44,093 nucleotides of DNA from Acidobacteriota bacterium (GCA_003577105.1 QEUQ01000024.1:1-44093), one strand, 5' to 3'. Shown: positions 1 to 8,809, counted from the stretch's first letter. A program made the numbers and translations. Notes: a model not told the origin generated them from the sequence alone.

Positions 1-56
1 GGCAACTCATGTAGGGGCGTCTACGGGGCGGTCTGGCCGATCCCAAGTCCTTTCCA

Positions 57-701
57 TTGAACCACAGGCCTCATTTCTTCATAAGGCTTCTCTCTGCTAT
101 CGCTGTTCTCCTGATTGCTTCTGGAAGCGTCTTTGCAGCGACCAGATACGCGTACACGCATCCGGAAATAGCAGGCTGCTATAACGCTCCAAGTTCCAAG
201 TTCCAGCCGGCTTCTCAGCCACGTCTGAGAAGCCTCCCGCCCGACGATGCATGGATAGTCCACGACGCGCCAGCCCAAGTACGTCTCCGAATTGGACGTA
301 ACGAAGGGTCGACAGAGCTTGATCCAAGAATCGACGGTATCACCTTCACCGTTAGCCCTCTTGTCCATTACGTCGGCGTTTTTGATCGTTGTGGGAGAGA
401 GTCGGTTGCCGTAGAACTAAGCGCTGAGCTGCATCTTTCGTTCAGCGATCTCGATGCGAGCTTCCCGGATCAGTTCTGGTCCGGCAGTCTGACCCAGCGG
501 ATCCAGCCGACAGTGAAATGGGTCGTGGCTTCACTTGAGGTGTCGCCGGGACAGATCTCGCCCTACCCGAGTGACCGAGCGACGCTCGTGCTACCTGTCA
601 GAGTTCTCATGCGAGATGCGCGCTTGCTGCCAGCCCCGAGCTGGCTCGTCTTGAGCGACGCCTATGACACTGGCCAGCCACACGCTTGGCAAGTCACGTG
701 A
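57..701 (+). CDS. Putative exported protein of unknown function
   Basis: A 214-residue product with a plausible Sec signal: a basic start (NHRPHFFIR) followed by a hydrophobic stretch at about residues 10-28 ending in FAA. The mature part is polar, mixed beta-rich looking sequence with two separated cysteines (about residues 41 and 112) that could form a disulphide. I recognise no family. The start is TTG, chosen because an in-frame TAG lies at 12-14 and the signal-like segment begins right after it; no good Shine-Dalgarno is visible, so the start is weak. It is followed by decayed non-coding DNA rather than a partner gene, and it may itself belong to the accessory patch that carries the RHS relic. 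Confidence 0.5.
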   Translation: MNHRPHFFIRLLSAIAVLLIASGSVFAATRYAYTHPEIAGCYNAPSSKFQPASQPRLRSLPPDDAWIVHDAPAQVRLRIGRNEGSTELDPRIDGITFTVSPLVHYVGVFDRCGRESVAVELSAELHLSFSDLDASFPDQFWSGSLTQRIQPTVKWVVASLEVSPGQISPYPSDRATLVLPVRVLMRDARLLPAPSWLVLSDAYDTGQPHAWQVT

Positions 702-1297
702 GCCCGCGGTGCCACATTCGCGGCAAGGGTCGGTCCGATTCGGCAAAGGGACGATCAGGGCCGAGGTGCCCCGGCTTGCAGCCGGCTCCGGGCGAGGCGA
801 GGCGGGCAAAGTGCCCGACGCGGGCATCCCTGTCTCCGCGACAATCGTTCCATGTCTACGACCCGGTCGACTTTGGGGGGAGAACCCCAGCTCAGCGCCG
901 CCGCGCAAAGCCGAGAGGGCCCAAAGATTCCCGTCCCAGGTCGTACTCACATCGCGCACCCGCCCCCACTAGCACATCTACCCAAATACCACTACGACTG
1001 GCACGCGACACGCTTGTCGCAGAGGAGGACATGACGGGGACGTTCAGGGAGTATCTCTACGCGGGGGCGAGGCGACGAGGGTGTCTGAGCAAGTACATCA
1101 GCCCTTCAGGTATGCGGGCTACCGCTACGAGGACGGCTTCGACCTCTACTACTTGCGGGCCAGGTGGTATGAGGCGGGGACCGGAAGGACCTTTCGACTA
1201 CGGAATCGAAGATCGCACCGGTTCGGTCACGAGTTCTGATGGGCGCGCCGCTACAGGCTTTGCCTGCATTTACCAGGACACTCGGGGCCCTCCCCCT
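702..1297. other. Gene-free stretch with decayed coding DNA
   Basis: About 600 bases between the putative exported gene and the SDR gene hold no convincing intact gene. Open frames here have low-complexity Arg/Pro/Ser composition typical of chance frames in GC-rich DNA. The only recognisable content is the RHS/YD-repeat relic at about 990-1240, listed separately. No tRNA or terminator hairpin is obvious. Confidence 0.6.
990..1239 (+). pseudogene. RHS/YD-repeat protein relic (C-terminal core)
   Basis: Read across frames, this stretch spells a typical RHS core. In one frame (about 1006-1065) it gives TLVAEEDMTGTFREYLYAG, a YD-repeat-like segment. In the next frame, from about 1066, it gives GEATRVSEQVHQPFRYAGYR, then YEDGFDLYYLRARWYEAGTG, which matches the conserved RHS-associated core (PFRYAGYxYDxxxGLYYLRARWYDxxTGRF). 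That frame ends at TGA 1237-1239. The frame change and the lack of any long upstream reading frame show it is a dead fragment, not a working polymorphic toxin or RHS gene. About 44 bases at 992-1035 match another relic at 31376-31419 (34 identical, no gaps). Confidence 0.7.
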
Positions 1298-2191
1298 CTA
1301 AGAAGCCATGTAGGTGCGGAGGCCCTCGTCCAGACGTCGGGGCTTCAAATCGAGTTGCTCGACAACCCCTGAGTTGTCCACAACAGCATCACCGGTGGCG
1401 AAGTCCACGGCCCTCGGGGAGAGAAAGCCGTTGGGCAGGAGCGAGATTGGCCATGCGGCGATCTTCATTAGTGGTTTGGGAGCCGGTACCAGTAGCCGGC
1501 GCTTACCCATGACGTCCAATAGAGTCTCAACTACCTCTTTCATCGTCATGACATCCGGTCCGCCAATCTCGTAAGTGCAGTTCCATGTGCCAGGGTTCGC
1601 GAAGGCGGCTGCGACCGCAAGCCCGATGTCGTCCGCGAGGACTGGCATGACACGCTGAGATTTCCATCCAAGTACTGGAACCACCGGCGACCATCGGGCG
1701 ATTCGTGCGATCCGATCAAGGGCTTTGTCTTCCGGCCCGTAAGCCCATGAAGGACGAAGGATCAGCCACTCGAGCCCGCTTTCGCGTACGGCGCGTTCGG
1801 CTGCTTCCTTTGCGACGAACCACTCCTCACTTCTTCCCGCCCCCACGCCCGCGCCCGAGACATACAGGAATCTCTCCGCGCCCGCGGCGACGGATGCAGC
1901 CAGCAGATTCTCGGTACCGGCCCTGTCGACTGCGTCGTAGGTGAAGCCCTTGCGCCGACGCTCAACCGGGTGTCCGGGGAATTGAGCGGCCATCACTACC
2001 GCCGCGCATCCCTCTACGGCGGCAAGAAGCGAATCGGTATCAGTTACGTCGCCGGAAACGGTTTCAGCTTGACCGAAGTCAGGGGCCGTCTTGGCTGAGC
2101 GCGAGAGGATTCGCACCGAATGACCTTCTGTTACCAACGATCTCACGAGATGGCTGCCGACAAACCCCGTGCCGCCTGCTACGAGTATCAC
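1298..2191 (-). CDS. NDUFA9-like atypical SDR family protein
   Basis: A 297-residue extended/atypical short-chain dehydrogenase. The N-terminus carries the nucleotide-binding GGTGFVGSHL motif (residues 6-15), then SGDVTD (about 46-51), the VSGAG strand (about 111-115) and LRPSWAYGP. The usual catalytic Tyr of YxxxK is replaced: the local sequence is WFVAK, with Trp124 where Tyr is expected and Lys128 kept. That fits the NDUFA9-like/SDR_a group, which often binds NAD(P) without classical catalysis. The GTG start has GGAGGG seven bases upstream. It is divergent from the SRPBCC gene with only 38 bases between the starts, so the two probably share a regulatory region. NDUFA9 is a mitochondrial complex I accessory subunit, but bacterial members are diverse and a role in the nearby Nuo complex is speculation. 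Confidence 0.8.
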   Translation of the reverse strand: MILVAGGTGFVGSHLVRSLVTEGHSVRILSRSAKTAPDFGQAETVSGDVTDTDSLLAAVEGCAAVVMAAQFPGHPVERRRKGFTYDAVDRAGTENLLAASVAAGAERFLYVSGAGVGAGRSEEWFVAKEAAERAVRESGLEWLILRPSWAYGPEDKALDRIARIARWSPVVPVLGWKSQRVMPVLADDIGLAVAAAFANPGTWNCTYEIGGPDVMTMKEVVETLLDVMGKRRLLVPAPKPLMKIAAWPISLLPNGFLSPRAVDFATGDAVVDNSGVVEQLDLKPRRLDEGLRTYMAS

Positions 2192-2229
2192 GGCGATCCC
2201 TCCGTTCGATTCGGAATTTCAGCGCCACT

Positions 2230-2688
2230 ATGCTCGTGGCCATCATGGCCAAACCTATTGTCGTTACGGAGCCGATCGCGCGCCCGCTTGAGGAAGTCTG
2301 GGCTGTCGTCGCCGACCTGGAGTCTCAACCGCGCTGGATGACCGATGCTCTTGAGGTCCGTGTCACTACGGGCAAGCCCTACGGAGTTGGTACGAAGGCA
2401 ATTGTGCCCACCAAGATCGCAGGATTCCGCGTCGAGGACCGCATGACCGTCACCGAGTGGGAAGAGGGCCGCCGGATAGCCGTGCGGCACAAGGGGGCGG
2501 TGACCGGAATCGCGGACATCGCCCTTGAGCCCCAGGGAGATCAGCTCACGCTGGTTGTCTGGACGGAGAATCTTGAACTTCCGTGGGGACGCTTCGGAGA
2601 CTTCCTCATGCAGATATTCCGACCAATCCTCAGGCGCCAATTCGCAGCGGACCTTCGCCGGCTCCGCCGAGTGGTGCAGTCGGGTTGA
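2230..2688 (+). CDS. SRPBCC/START-like domain protein (polyketide cyclase-like)
   Basis: A 152-residue single-domain protein of the SRPBCC helix-grip fold, about the usual family length. It begins with the typical strand and helix (VVTEPIARPLEEVWAVVADLE, residues 11-31), followed by QPRWMTDAL and a series of beta strands (GTKAIVPTKIAGF, RMTVTEWEEGRRIAV), and ends in a long amphipathic helix (LRRQFAADLRRLRRVV). Such proteins bind hydrophobic ligands; the ligand here is unknown. ATG at 2230 and ATG at 2245 are both possible and neither has a clear Shine-Dalgarno; the second gives the more usual N-terminus (MAKPIVVTEP). It is convergent with the DinG-like helicase gene, 37 bases away. Confidence 0.75.
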   Translation: MLVAIMAKPIVVTEPIARPLEEVWAVVADLESQPRWMTDALEVRVTTGKPYGVGTKAIVPTKIAGFRVEDRMTVTEWEEGRRIAVRHKGAVTGIADIALEPQGDQLTLVVWTENLELPWGRFGDFLMQIFRPILRRQFAADLRRLRRVVQSG

Positions 2689-2725
2689 GCCCCGGAGGTC
2701 ACCTACTAAGTGAGCGATCCAACCA

Positions 2726-4591
2726 TTAGCTACAAAGGAACTCAGCGGCCTCTTCAAAGATCTTGCTCCTTCGCATGGGCGGAAGCACGGAGACGATCGA
2801 CCTTCCATATGCCGTAGCCGCAAGGCGCTTGTCGAGTACCGCAACCACTCCGCGGTCGCTCGCAGACCTAATTAGCCGTCCCACTCCTTGCTTCAGTAAG
2901 AGGGATGCGCGGGGAAGCGATTCCTCTCGAAAAGAGTCCCCACCCGTTTCGTCAATTCGCCTGCATCGAGCCTTGACCAATGGATCATCTGGAGGCTGAA
3001 AGGGAATCTTGTCGATGACGACGAGCCTGAGGGCCTCGCCGGGCACATCAACTCCTTGCCAAAACGTCTGGGTTCCGAATAGCACAGCGGGGCTTTGATC
3101 GACGAATTGCTCGATCAGGCGTTCAGGCGCTGCCTCACCTTGGCAGAAAACCGGGTAATCGAGTTCGTAGCTCTCGAATGCATCTGTCATGGCTCGCCAA
3201 GATGTGAATAGGCAGAAGGCGCTGCCGCCGGCCGCTTCGATCAGGCGGGTGATTTCATCGCGAGCTGCCGCCGGAAACCCAGTCGATCTCGGATCTGGCA
3301 TTTGCACGGCGCAGTAAAGGAGCGCGTTGGTTTGGAAGTCAAAGGGACTCTCGACGTCTAACGTGTCGAATGCAGTCTCGCTCGACGCGACCCCCAATGT
3401 CCGGGCAGTGCGCTCGAATCCGCCGGTCGAAGCGAGGGTCGCCGAGGTCATGACCACAGAAGCCTCGTTGAGCAGTCCGTTGGCCAGGTTGGGGGAGACA
3501 TCGAGAGGGGCGAGAGCGAGGCGTGGTCCGGCTGGCGATCCCTCGATCCATGCGACCTCGCCCTCCCCTGGCGCGAGCAAGTGGGCGAGATCGTCCTGGA
3601 GCGACGCGACTGTCTTCTGAAGCCGGATTCGCCTCTCTTTCGCTGGGCCTTCGGTAGGAATGACGTCCATCTCCCGCCGGAGCTTCGTCAATCTCTCGGC
3701 CAAGGGGTTCATGGCAAGGTTCACATCGTTCTTCAGTGCTCCGGCAATTGGCTGCGCCCGCCCGCCGGGGAGAGCGTCAAAGCCATGACCTGTGAGCTCG
3801 TCGATTTCGTCGGGGGTCTCACTCTCTTCGAGCAGCCCACGAGCGAGCCTCGAGACGTAGCGAAATCTTCCGGCGAAGACCTCCGCCCCGAAGACCGAGA
3901 TAGCGGCATCTTCGAGGCGGTGGGCCTCATCGATCACTACCTGATCGGCCTCGGGAAGTAGCGAAGCGCCCCATGACCTCATTTGGATGTCCGCAAGGAG
4001 CAGGTGGTGGTTGACCACGATCACGTCGGCGCTGCGGGCGCGAATACGGGCGCGCTCAGCGAAGCACTCCTCGCCAAACGAGCATGCCGAGGCGCCAGGG
4101 CACTCCTCCGATCTTGCTGTGACAAGCGAAAGGATGCGTGCTGGGGGAGTGCTCTCGAGTTCCGCCACGTCTCCAGAGAAAGTGTCAAGCGACCACTCGG
4201 CGATTACCTCGAGCTCGGGTTCGAGGATCTCGCCGAGCTCGTTGAGCTTGGCGAGGCACACGTAGTTTGACCGCCCCTTGACTAACTCCCAGGTGACCTT
4301 CTTCTCGTAGGCCTTGGCCGCACGGGGAAGGTCCTTCTCGGTGACCTGGGCCTGAAGCGCCTTGGTTGCCGTTGCGACAATTGTCTTCTCCCCAGACGAG
4401 ATTGCCGGAATCAGGTAGGCGAGAGACTTGCCCGTGCCAGTGCCCGCTTCTACTAAGAGGTGCCGCTTCTTTCCAAACGCGCCTGCTACGGCCCTCACCA
4501 TATTCCGCTGACCGGGACGGTCCTCTCCATCAGGGAGAGCATCTACGGCGCGCTCGTAGGCCTCTGTTGCCTCTTCAACTAGGGTGCTCAC
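2726..4591 (-). CDS. dinG: DinG/XPD-family Fe-S ATP-dependent DNA helicase
   Basis: A 621-residue superfamily 2 helicase. It has a Walker A motif (EAGTGTGKS, residues 48-56), four cysteines spaced as in the XPD/DinG Fe-S domain (C112, C164, C170, C176), the DEAH box (residues 221-224, VIDEAHRLED), and the C-terminal helicase motifs FGTQTFWQGVDVPGE and QGVGRLIRSASDRG. Family members unwind 5'-3' DNA, R-loops and D-loops in repair. No exonuclease domain is present, so it is the short actinobacterial type. The GTG start overlaps the end of the upstream MFS gene by 17 bases, which suggests translational coupling. It is the last gene of a three-gene minus-strand operon whose members have no obvious shared function. 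Confidence 0.9.
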   Translation of the reverse strand: MSTLVEEATEAYERAVDALPDGEDRPGQRNMVRAVAGAFGKKRHLLVEAGTGTGKSLAYLIPAISSGEKTIVATATKALQAQVTEKDLPRAAKAYEKKVTWELVKGRSNYVCLAKLNELGEILEPELEVIAEWSLDTFSGDVAELESTPPARILSLVTARSEECPGASACSFGEECFAERARIRARSADVIVVNHHLLLADIQMRSWGASLLPEADQVVIDEAHRLEDAAISVFGAEVFAGRFRYVSRLARGLLEESETPDEIDELTGHGFDALPGGRAQPIAGALKNDVNLAMNPLAERLTKLRREMDVIPTEGPAKERRIRLQKTVASLQDDLAHLLAPGEGEVAWIEGSPAGPRLALAPLDVSPNLANGLLNEASVVMTSATLASTGGFERTARTLGVASSETAFDTLDVESPFDFQTNALLYCAVQMPDPRSTGFPAAARDEITRLIEAAGGSAFCLFTSWRAMTDAFESYELDYPVFCQGEAAPERLIEQFVDQSPAVLFGTQTFWQGVDVPGEALRLVVIDKIPFQPPDDPLVKARCRRIDETGGDSFREESLPRASLLLKQGVGRLIRSASDRGVVAVLDKRLAATAYGRSIVSVLPPMRRSKIFEEAAEFLCS

Positions 4592-5816
4592 CCGAGTCTG
4601 CCTCCACTTTTCCGACGCGCCACCCAGAACCGGCCGCTAGCGCAAATGCGATCGAGACGAAACCGGCGAGTGTCGCTGTAATACCTAAGGTGTCGATTCC
4701 CACCTTTGCCAGAACCGGCCCCGAGGTTTGACCGATTCGAGCCGACGATACCCATAGGGCTACGACAGTTCCGCGCCGCCCCGGCGGGGCGACCTCGGTC
4801 GCGCGTGTTTGAAGCAGCGGAATACTCAGGCCATCGGCAAGTCCCGAAAACATGAATCCGATAACCGCTATCCAGTACGCCCCAGAGAGCGTCAGAATCG
4901 ACAGCCCAATGACGTACAGCGAAGCCGCCAAGAAGAGCGACTTGGCGGGGTGGAGGCGCTCACGAATTCGCCCGGTGTTGACGGCTGCGATCATTGAGCA
5001 GAGGGCGGCCGCAGTCAGGGCGAAGCCGATGCTGCGGGGCGAAGCCGACATGCGCTCGGAGAGCAGGATCGGACCCGCGGTTAGAACCGCTCCGAATATC
5101 AGAACAAAAATCACCCCGCCCCTGATGATTATCCGCCGAACGACAGGGATCCGAAGCGACGAGAACGGCCCCGACTCACGTACCTGCTCTCTCTCTAGAG
5201 CGGTGATCTTTCGTTCAGGCAGGAATAAGGCCCCGGCGACCGCGATCGGCAGCGCGGTCCAGAAAAATCCGAAGACCCAGCGCCAGCTGATGTCGGCAAG
5301 CAGCCCGCCGACTAGTGGGAAGCTTGTCGTGCCGAGGGTGAGGAATCCTGCGTTGTATCCCATCATGCGAGTGAGCCGGTCGCCCTCGAAGAGATCGCCT
5401 ATCGTCACCACGGCCAGGTTGATCATGCCGGCCGAGCCCACACCTTGGAGGAGGCGCAGCGCGATCAGCCACCAGAAACTTGGCGCGAAGGCTCCTAGTC
5501 CGCCCGCCACTCCAAAGATCACCAGGCAGGGGATCAAGACCATTCTCCGACCGTAGCGGTCAGCCAGAATTCCGGCTACGGGGGCAAGGATGATTCCCGG
5601 GAGGGGATTGGCAGTCAGCAGCATTGCGGCAGTTGACTTCGCGATGCCGAAGTTCTCTGCGATTGTCGGGATTGCAGGCGGAACGATCGTTGCGCCTGCG
5701 ACTCCGCAGACCGAGATCATGAAGATGATCGGGAGCGCGCGCTTCTGCTCGACAGTAAGGCGAGCCCTTTCAGGCGCCTCTACGTGCGACTCTGACTCAC
5801 TCCCCGACAAGGCCAC
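4575..5816 (-). CDS. MFS transporter, drug-efflux type
   Basis: A 413-residue major facilitator protein with about 12 membrane segments. The loop between TM2 and TM3 carries the MFS signature (GILADRYGRRMVLIP), and GxxxG-rich helices follow (LRLLQGVGSAGMINLAVV). A hydrophilic N-terminal tail of about 25 residues precedes TM1 (IIFMISVCGVAGATIVPPAIP). This resembles the DHA1/DHA2 multidrug exporters; the substrate cannot be predicted. The GTG start lies 20 bases inside the end of the acyl-CoA dehydrogenase gene and its own end overlaps the helicase gene, so the three are almost certainly co-transcribed. Confidence 0.85.
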   Translation of the reverse strand: MALSGSESESHVEAPERARLTVEQKRALPIIFMISVCGVAGATIVPPAIPTIAENFGIAKSTAAMLLTANPLPGIILAPVAGILADRYGRRMVLIPCLVIFGVAGGLGAFAPSFWWLIALRLLQGVGSAGMINLAVVTIGDLFEGDRLTRMMGYNAGFLTLGTTSFPLVGGLLADISWRWVFGFFWTALPIAVAGALFLPERKITALEREQVRESGPFSSLRIPVVRRIIIRGGVIFVLIFGAVLTAGPILLSERMSASPRSIGFALTAAALCSMIAAVNTGRIRERLHPAKSLFLAASLYVIGLSILTLSGAYWIAVIGFMFSGLADGLSIPLLQTRATEVAPPGRRGTVVALWVSSARIGQTSGPVLAKVGIDTLGITATLAGFVSIAFALAAGSGWRVGKVEADSGEHPS

Positions 5817-7023
5817 CTGCTACGCCGGTGAGCCCCGTCGCTTGGCGGCCGTCTGCGGCGCGGCGGAGGATTCGCCTTGCTACGACCATGCGATGGACTT
5901 CGCTCGGACCGTCGTAGATTCGAAATGCGCGCGCATCCCTGAAAAAGAGCTCCACCGGCGTGTACTGAGTGACGCCGAGTGCGCCGAGTATCTGCACCGA
6001 TCTGTCGATCACCCGGTTGATTGCCTCGGCAACAAAGACCTTGCATGCCGATGTCTCTTGCCTGGCCTGATCTCCCTCGGAAATCCGCCAGGCAGCGTGG
6101 AGGGTCATCATGCGCGAGGCATAGAGGTCCATCTCGGAGTCGGCAAGCATCCATTGGATCGATTGGTGCTCAGCGAGCGTGCCGCCGAAGGCCTCCCTCT
6201 CCAGCGCCCGACTTGCTGCAATGTCGAGCGACCTTTGGGCAACCCCTATCCATCGCATGCAGTGGGTAAGGCGAGCCGGACCGAGTCGGACCTGCATGAG
6301 CTTGAACCCTTCGCCTTCGCCGCCGAGCATCGCGTCATCGGCAACCTCGCAGTCGTTGAGCTCCACCTCACAGTGCCCCCCTGCACCGCCGGATCCCATC
6401 ACGGGTGTGCGCCTGACGACTCTGAATCCGGGGTTGTCGGTATCAACAATGAAGAGCGACGCCTTTGAGTGAGCCGGGGCATCGGGATCGGTCACGGCAC
6501 ACACGACGGAGAACGAGGCTCCGTCCGCTCCGGTGATGAACCACTTGTCACCGTTGATAATCCAGCTGTCACCTCTCCGCTCGGCTCGAGTCCTAAGCAT
6601 GGTCGGATCTGATCCACCACCCGGTGCCGGTTCGGTCATGGCGAAGCAGGAGCGAATCTCGCCATTGGCTAGCGGGGTGAGGTATTGCTCGAGCTGTGCC
6701 TGTCGAGCCGCCATAAGGAGCAGGTGCATCGTTCCTTCGTCCGGCGCAGCGCAGTTCAGCGCAAGCGGTCCGAGGAGGGATCGGCCTGCCTGCTCGAATA
6801 CGAGGCACATGCCCATTAGGCCCGTGTCCTGGCCCCCGAATTCCCGTGGCAGGTGAGGTGCCCATAGCCCCTCAGCTTTGGCCTTGGCTCTCAGTTCGGC
6901 GATCGCCGCAATGTCCCCGGCCTCTACATCGATCTCGTTTTCGAGCGGTATTACTTCGTCATCGACGAATCGGCGGACGCGGGCGGCAAGATCATTGAGC
7001 TCTGGCGGGATGCTGAAGTCCAT
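5797..7023 (-). CDS. Acyl-CoA dehydrogenase family protein
   Basis: A 408-residue flavoprotein dehydrogenase (FAD, inner face of the membrane or cytosol) acting on acyl-CoA thioesters. It shows the N-terminal helical domain (FSIPPELNDLAARVRRFVDDEV), the FAD/substrate beta-domain signature CFAMTEPAPGGGSDPTMLRT, WIINGDKWFITGA, and the C-terminal ILGALGVTQYTPVELFFRDA and YDGPSEVHR. That C-terminal form, with DGPSEVH, is common in the ACAD10/11-like subgroup. The start is ATG 7023, with GAGGAG about ten bases upstream; the frame stays open to 7173 but the upstream part looks non-coding. It is the first gene of the operon with the MFS and helicase genes, and is divergent from the PIG-L gene. Confidence 0.88.
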   Translation of the reverse strand: MDFSIPPELNDLAARVRRFVDDEVIPLENEIDVEAGDIAAIAELRAKAKAEGLWAPHLPREFGGQDTGLMGMCLVFEQAGRSLLGPLALNCAAPDEGTMHLLLMAARQAQLEQYLTPLANGEIRSCFAMTEPAPGGGSDPTMLRTRAERRGDSWIINGDKWFITGADGASFSVVCAVTDPDAPAHSKASLFIVDTDNPGFRVVRRTPVMGSGGAGGHCEVELNDCEVADDAMLGGEGEGFKLMQVRLGPARLTHCMRWIGVAQRSLDIAASRALEREAFGGTLAEHQSIQWMLADSEMDLYASRMMTLHAAWRISEGDQARQETSACKVFVAEAINRVIDRSVQILGALGVTQYTPVELFFRDARAFRIYDGPSEVHRMVVARRILRRAADGRQATGLTGVAGGLVGE

Positions 7024-7140
7024 TGGCACCCAACTCCTCTGATAGGTCCAGCAATTTGAGTTACGGTCTCCTTGCACCCTATCGCCGCGCAGTTCATGCG
7101 GCGTCCAAGCGCTTGCCAACGTGCACGGAGAAACACGGAC

Positions 7141-7920
7141 ATGGAAAGAACACTTCTTGCCTGCTATGCACATCCCGATGACGAGTCATACGGTGCCGGT
7201 GGGGCTATTGCGAAGTATGCGGCCGAGGGGGTGCGCTGCTACATCGTTACGGCGACATCCGGTGAGGTCGGCCTGGATCATCGGAGTGAGGGCGAGACTG
7301 AGCTTGGCGATCACCGCATAGAGGAGCTTGCCTGCGCCGCCGAAACTCTCGGCGCCGAACCGCCTGTAATCCTTGGTTTCCCCGACGGGGGAGTCGAGGG
7401 CCATATCGAAGATGTCGCTGCTCGCTACCTTGCGACGTTCGAGGAATTGCGACCCGACGTCGTTCTGACCTTCGACAAGACCGGGGTTACCGGCCATGCG
7501 GATCACTTGGCCATCCACCGCGCCGTGACCGATGCCTTCCAGCAGTGGGATGCGCGCGGTTCGCGTCTCTTCTACTCGCTTCTGCCCCGAGCGCAGTTTT
7601 CGAAATTGGCCCGGTTACTCGAAGATGCCGGAATCGCGAGCGCCTTCGAGAACTTTCCCGAGTGGGACGGCTCACCGGTGCCACCCGATGGCTCGTATGG
7701 GCCGCGAGTTACGCCCGACGACTGGATCACCACGACACTGGAAGTCGACGGGGTCAAGAAGCGCGATGCGATCCGATGTCATCACTCACAGCTGGGCCCT
7801 GAAGCAGCCTTCGTTGCGATGCCAGACGACATGGCTGCCCTCGCGTTTGGAACCGAGTACTACATGCTTGCCGCGGGAAGTTCTTCAGGTACTGAAGCCG
7901 ACTTGTTTGGAAGTGACTGA
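7141..7920 (+). CDS. PIG-L family deacetylase (LmbE/MshB-like)
   Basis: A 259-residue zinc-dependent N-acetylglucosamine-type deacetylase. The metal-binding AHPDDE motif is at residues 10-15 and the second metal-binding motif GHADHLAIH at residues 118-126. LTFDKTGVTGHADH is typical of the MshB/Mca/LmbE group. In actinobacteria close relatives make or use mycothiol (MshB, Mca), but this motif set does not separate them from other PIG-L enzymes. ATG 7141 is chosen because it starts right at the conserved MERTLLACYAHPDDE strand and has GGAG about ten bases upstream. It is divergent from the acyl-CoA dehydrogenase gene (117 bases apart) and convergent with the patatin gene (7 bases apart). Confidence 0.88.
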   Translation: MERTLLACYAHPDDESYGAGGAIAKYAAEGVRCYIVTATSGEVGLDHRSEGETELGDHRIEELACAAETLGAEPPVILGFPDGGVEGHIEDVAARYLATFEELRPDVVLTFDKTGVTGHADHLAIHRAVTDAFQQWDARGSRLFYSLLPRAQFSKLARLLEDAGIASAFENFPEWDGSPVPPDGSYGPRVTPDDWITTTLEVDGVKKRDAIRCHHSQLGPEAAFVAMPDDMAALAFGTEYYMLAAGSSSGTEADLFGSD

Positions 7921-7927
7921 ACTACGG

Positions 7928-8809
7928 CTATGCGGCAACTGATCCGAGATAAGACTTGGTGAGTTCGTAGGACTCATCGAGGAGGCGTTGAGTCTGCGTC
8001 AAGTCGTCGAACGCCAATCCTTCAAAGGGTGGGCGCGGCAAGACGTGAACACGCGGATCTGTCGAGTATCTCTTGACGTCGGCGAGCCATCGTTGACCCT
8101 TGGCGATGGCAAACGCCTTCATGACGACGTCGAGTGGCCGCCTCGCTTCCTTGTCCTCGTCAAGCTCGGATGAGACATTCAGTACATAGATCCGTGAGAC
8201 GTCGGGGCGATCGACAACGCTGACCGGGACATTGTTTATGACTCCGCCGTCGATGAGTCTTCGTCCGTCATGGTCGACCGGAGGGAACGCGCCGGGGAGT
8301 GCCGTCGTCGCCAGCAGCGCCGGTCGAATCTCGCCCGAGCTGAACCTGACCTCTTCCCCGGTATCAAGATCGCAGGCAACGGTGTGCATTTCAATCGGAA
8401 GGTCTTCAAATCTTCTGGTGTGAATGTTGTCGTCGACAATCTTCTCGACACCCGTGCGGGGAAACAGGTGATCCGCGCTGACGAACTTGACCATTCGGGA
8501 CCAGAAGCCCCCGGGGAAAATGTGCTCGCCTTCGAGATCGTCCCAAATGCCGATGAGCTGCTCGAGGCCCTTCTCACCTGGCGATTGAGCGATCACTGCA
8601 CCGTTCAGTGCCCCTACCGATGTGGCAGCTATTAGGTCGGGCTCAACACCGTGCTCAAGAAGGGCTTTGATCATGCCAACTTGGATTGAGCCTTGGATCC
8701 CTCCCCCGGACAGCACAAACGCTGTCTTCGATCGGGAGGGTTCTCCGGATCGGGAACGCCGGATCTTCCCCCAAGCTCCTCGACTTCCTTCAGATGACTT
8801 CGACGGCAT
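7928..8809 (-). CDS. Patatin-like phospholipase family protein
   Basis: A 293-residue patatin-fold lipid acyl hydrolase. The oxyanion-hole loop GGGIQG is at residues 35-40, the nucleophile Ser64 lies in ATSVGALNG, and the dyad Asp is in LIDGGVINN. The nucleophile motif has Ala where GxSxG normally has its first Gly (ATSVG), a tolerated variant. The length suits the RssA/YlbK-type bacterial patatins. ATG 8809 is preferred over the GTG six bases upstream because AGAGG sits five bases before it. There is no signal peptide; the first 30 residues are basic and serine-rich. The substrate is unknown. Confidence 0.85.
   Translation of the reverse strand: MPSKSSEGSRGAWGKIRRSRSGEPSRSKTAFVLSGGGIQGSIQVGMIKALLEHGVEPDLIAATSVGALNGAVIAQSPGEKGLEQLIGIWDDLEGEHIFPGGFWSRMVKFVSADHLFPRTGVEKIVDDNIHTRRFEDLPIEMHTVACDLDTGEEVRFSSGEIRPALLATTALPGAFPPVDHDGRRLIDGGVINNVPVSVVDRPDVSRIYVLNVSSELDEDKEARRPLDVVMKAFAIAKGQRWLADVKRYSTDPRVHVLPRPPFEGLAFDDLTQTQRLLDESYELTKSYLGSVAA

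Noticed and set aside
686-1372. 228-codon plus-strand open frame across the RHS relic
   Set aside because: Only a short part (about 1006-1065) is RHS-like. The RHS core motif itself is in another frame, so this frame is not a real gene.
2188-2844. 218-codon open frame on the minus strand over the SRPBCC gene
   Set aside because: It is antisense to a gene with clear SRPBCC features and has no domain-like sequence of its own.
4852-6468. Long plus-strand open frames (4852-5556 and 5590-6468)
   Set aside because: They mirror the MFS and acyl-CoA dehydrogenase genes, and their Arg/Ser/Pro-rich translations match no family.
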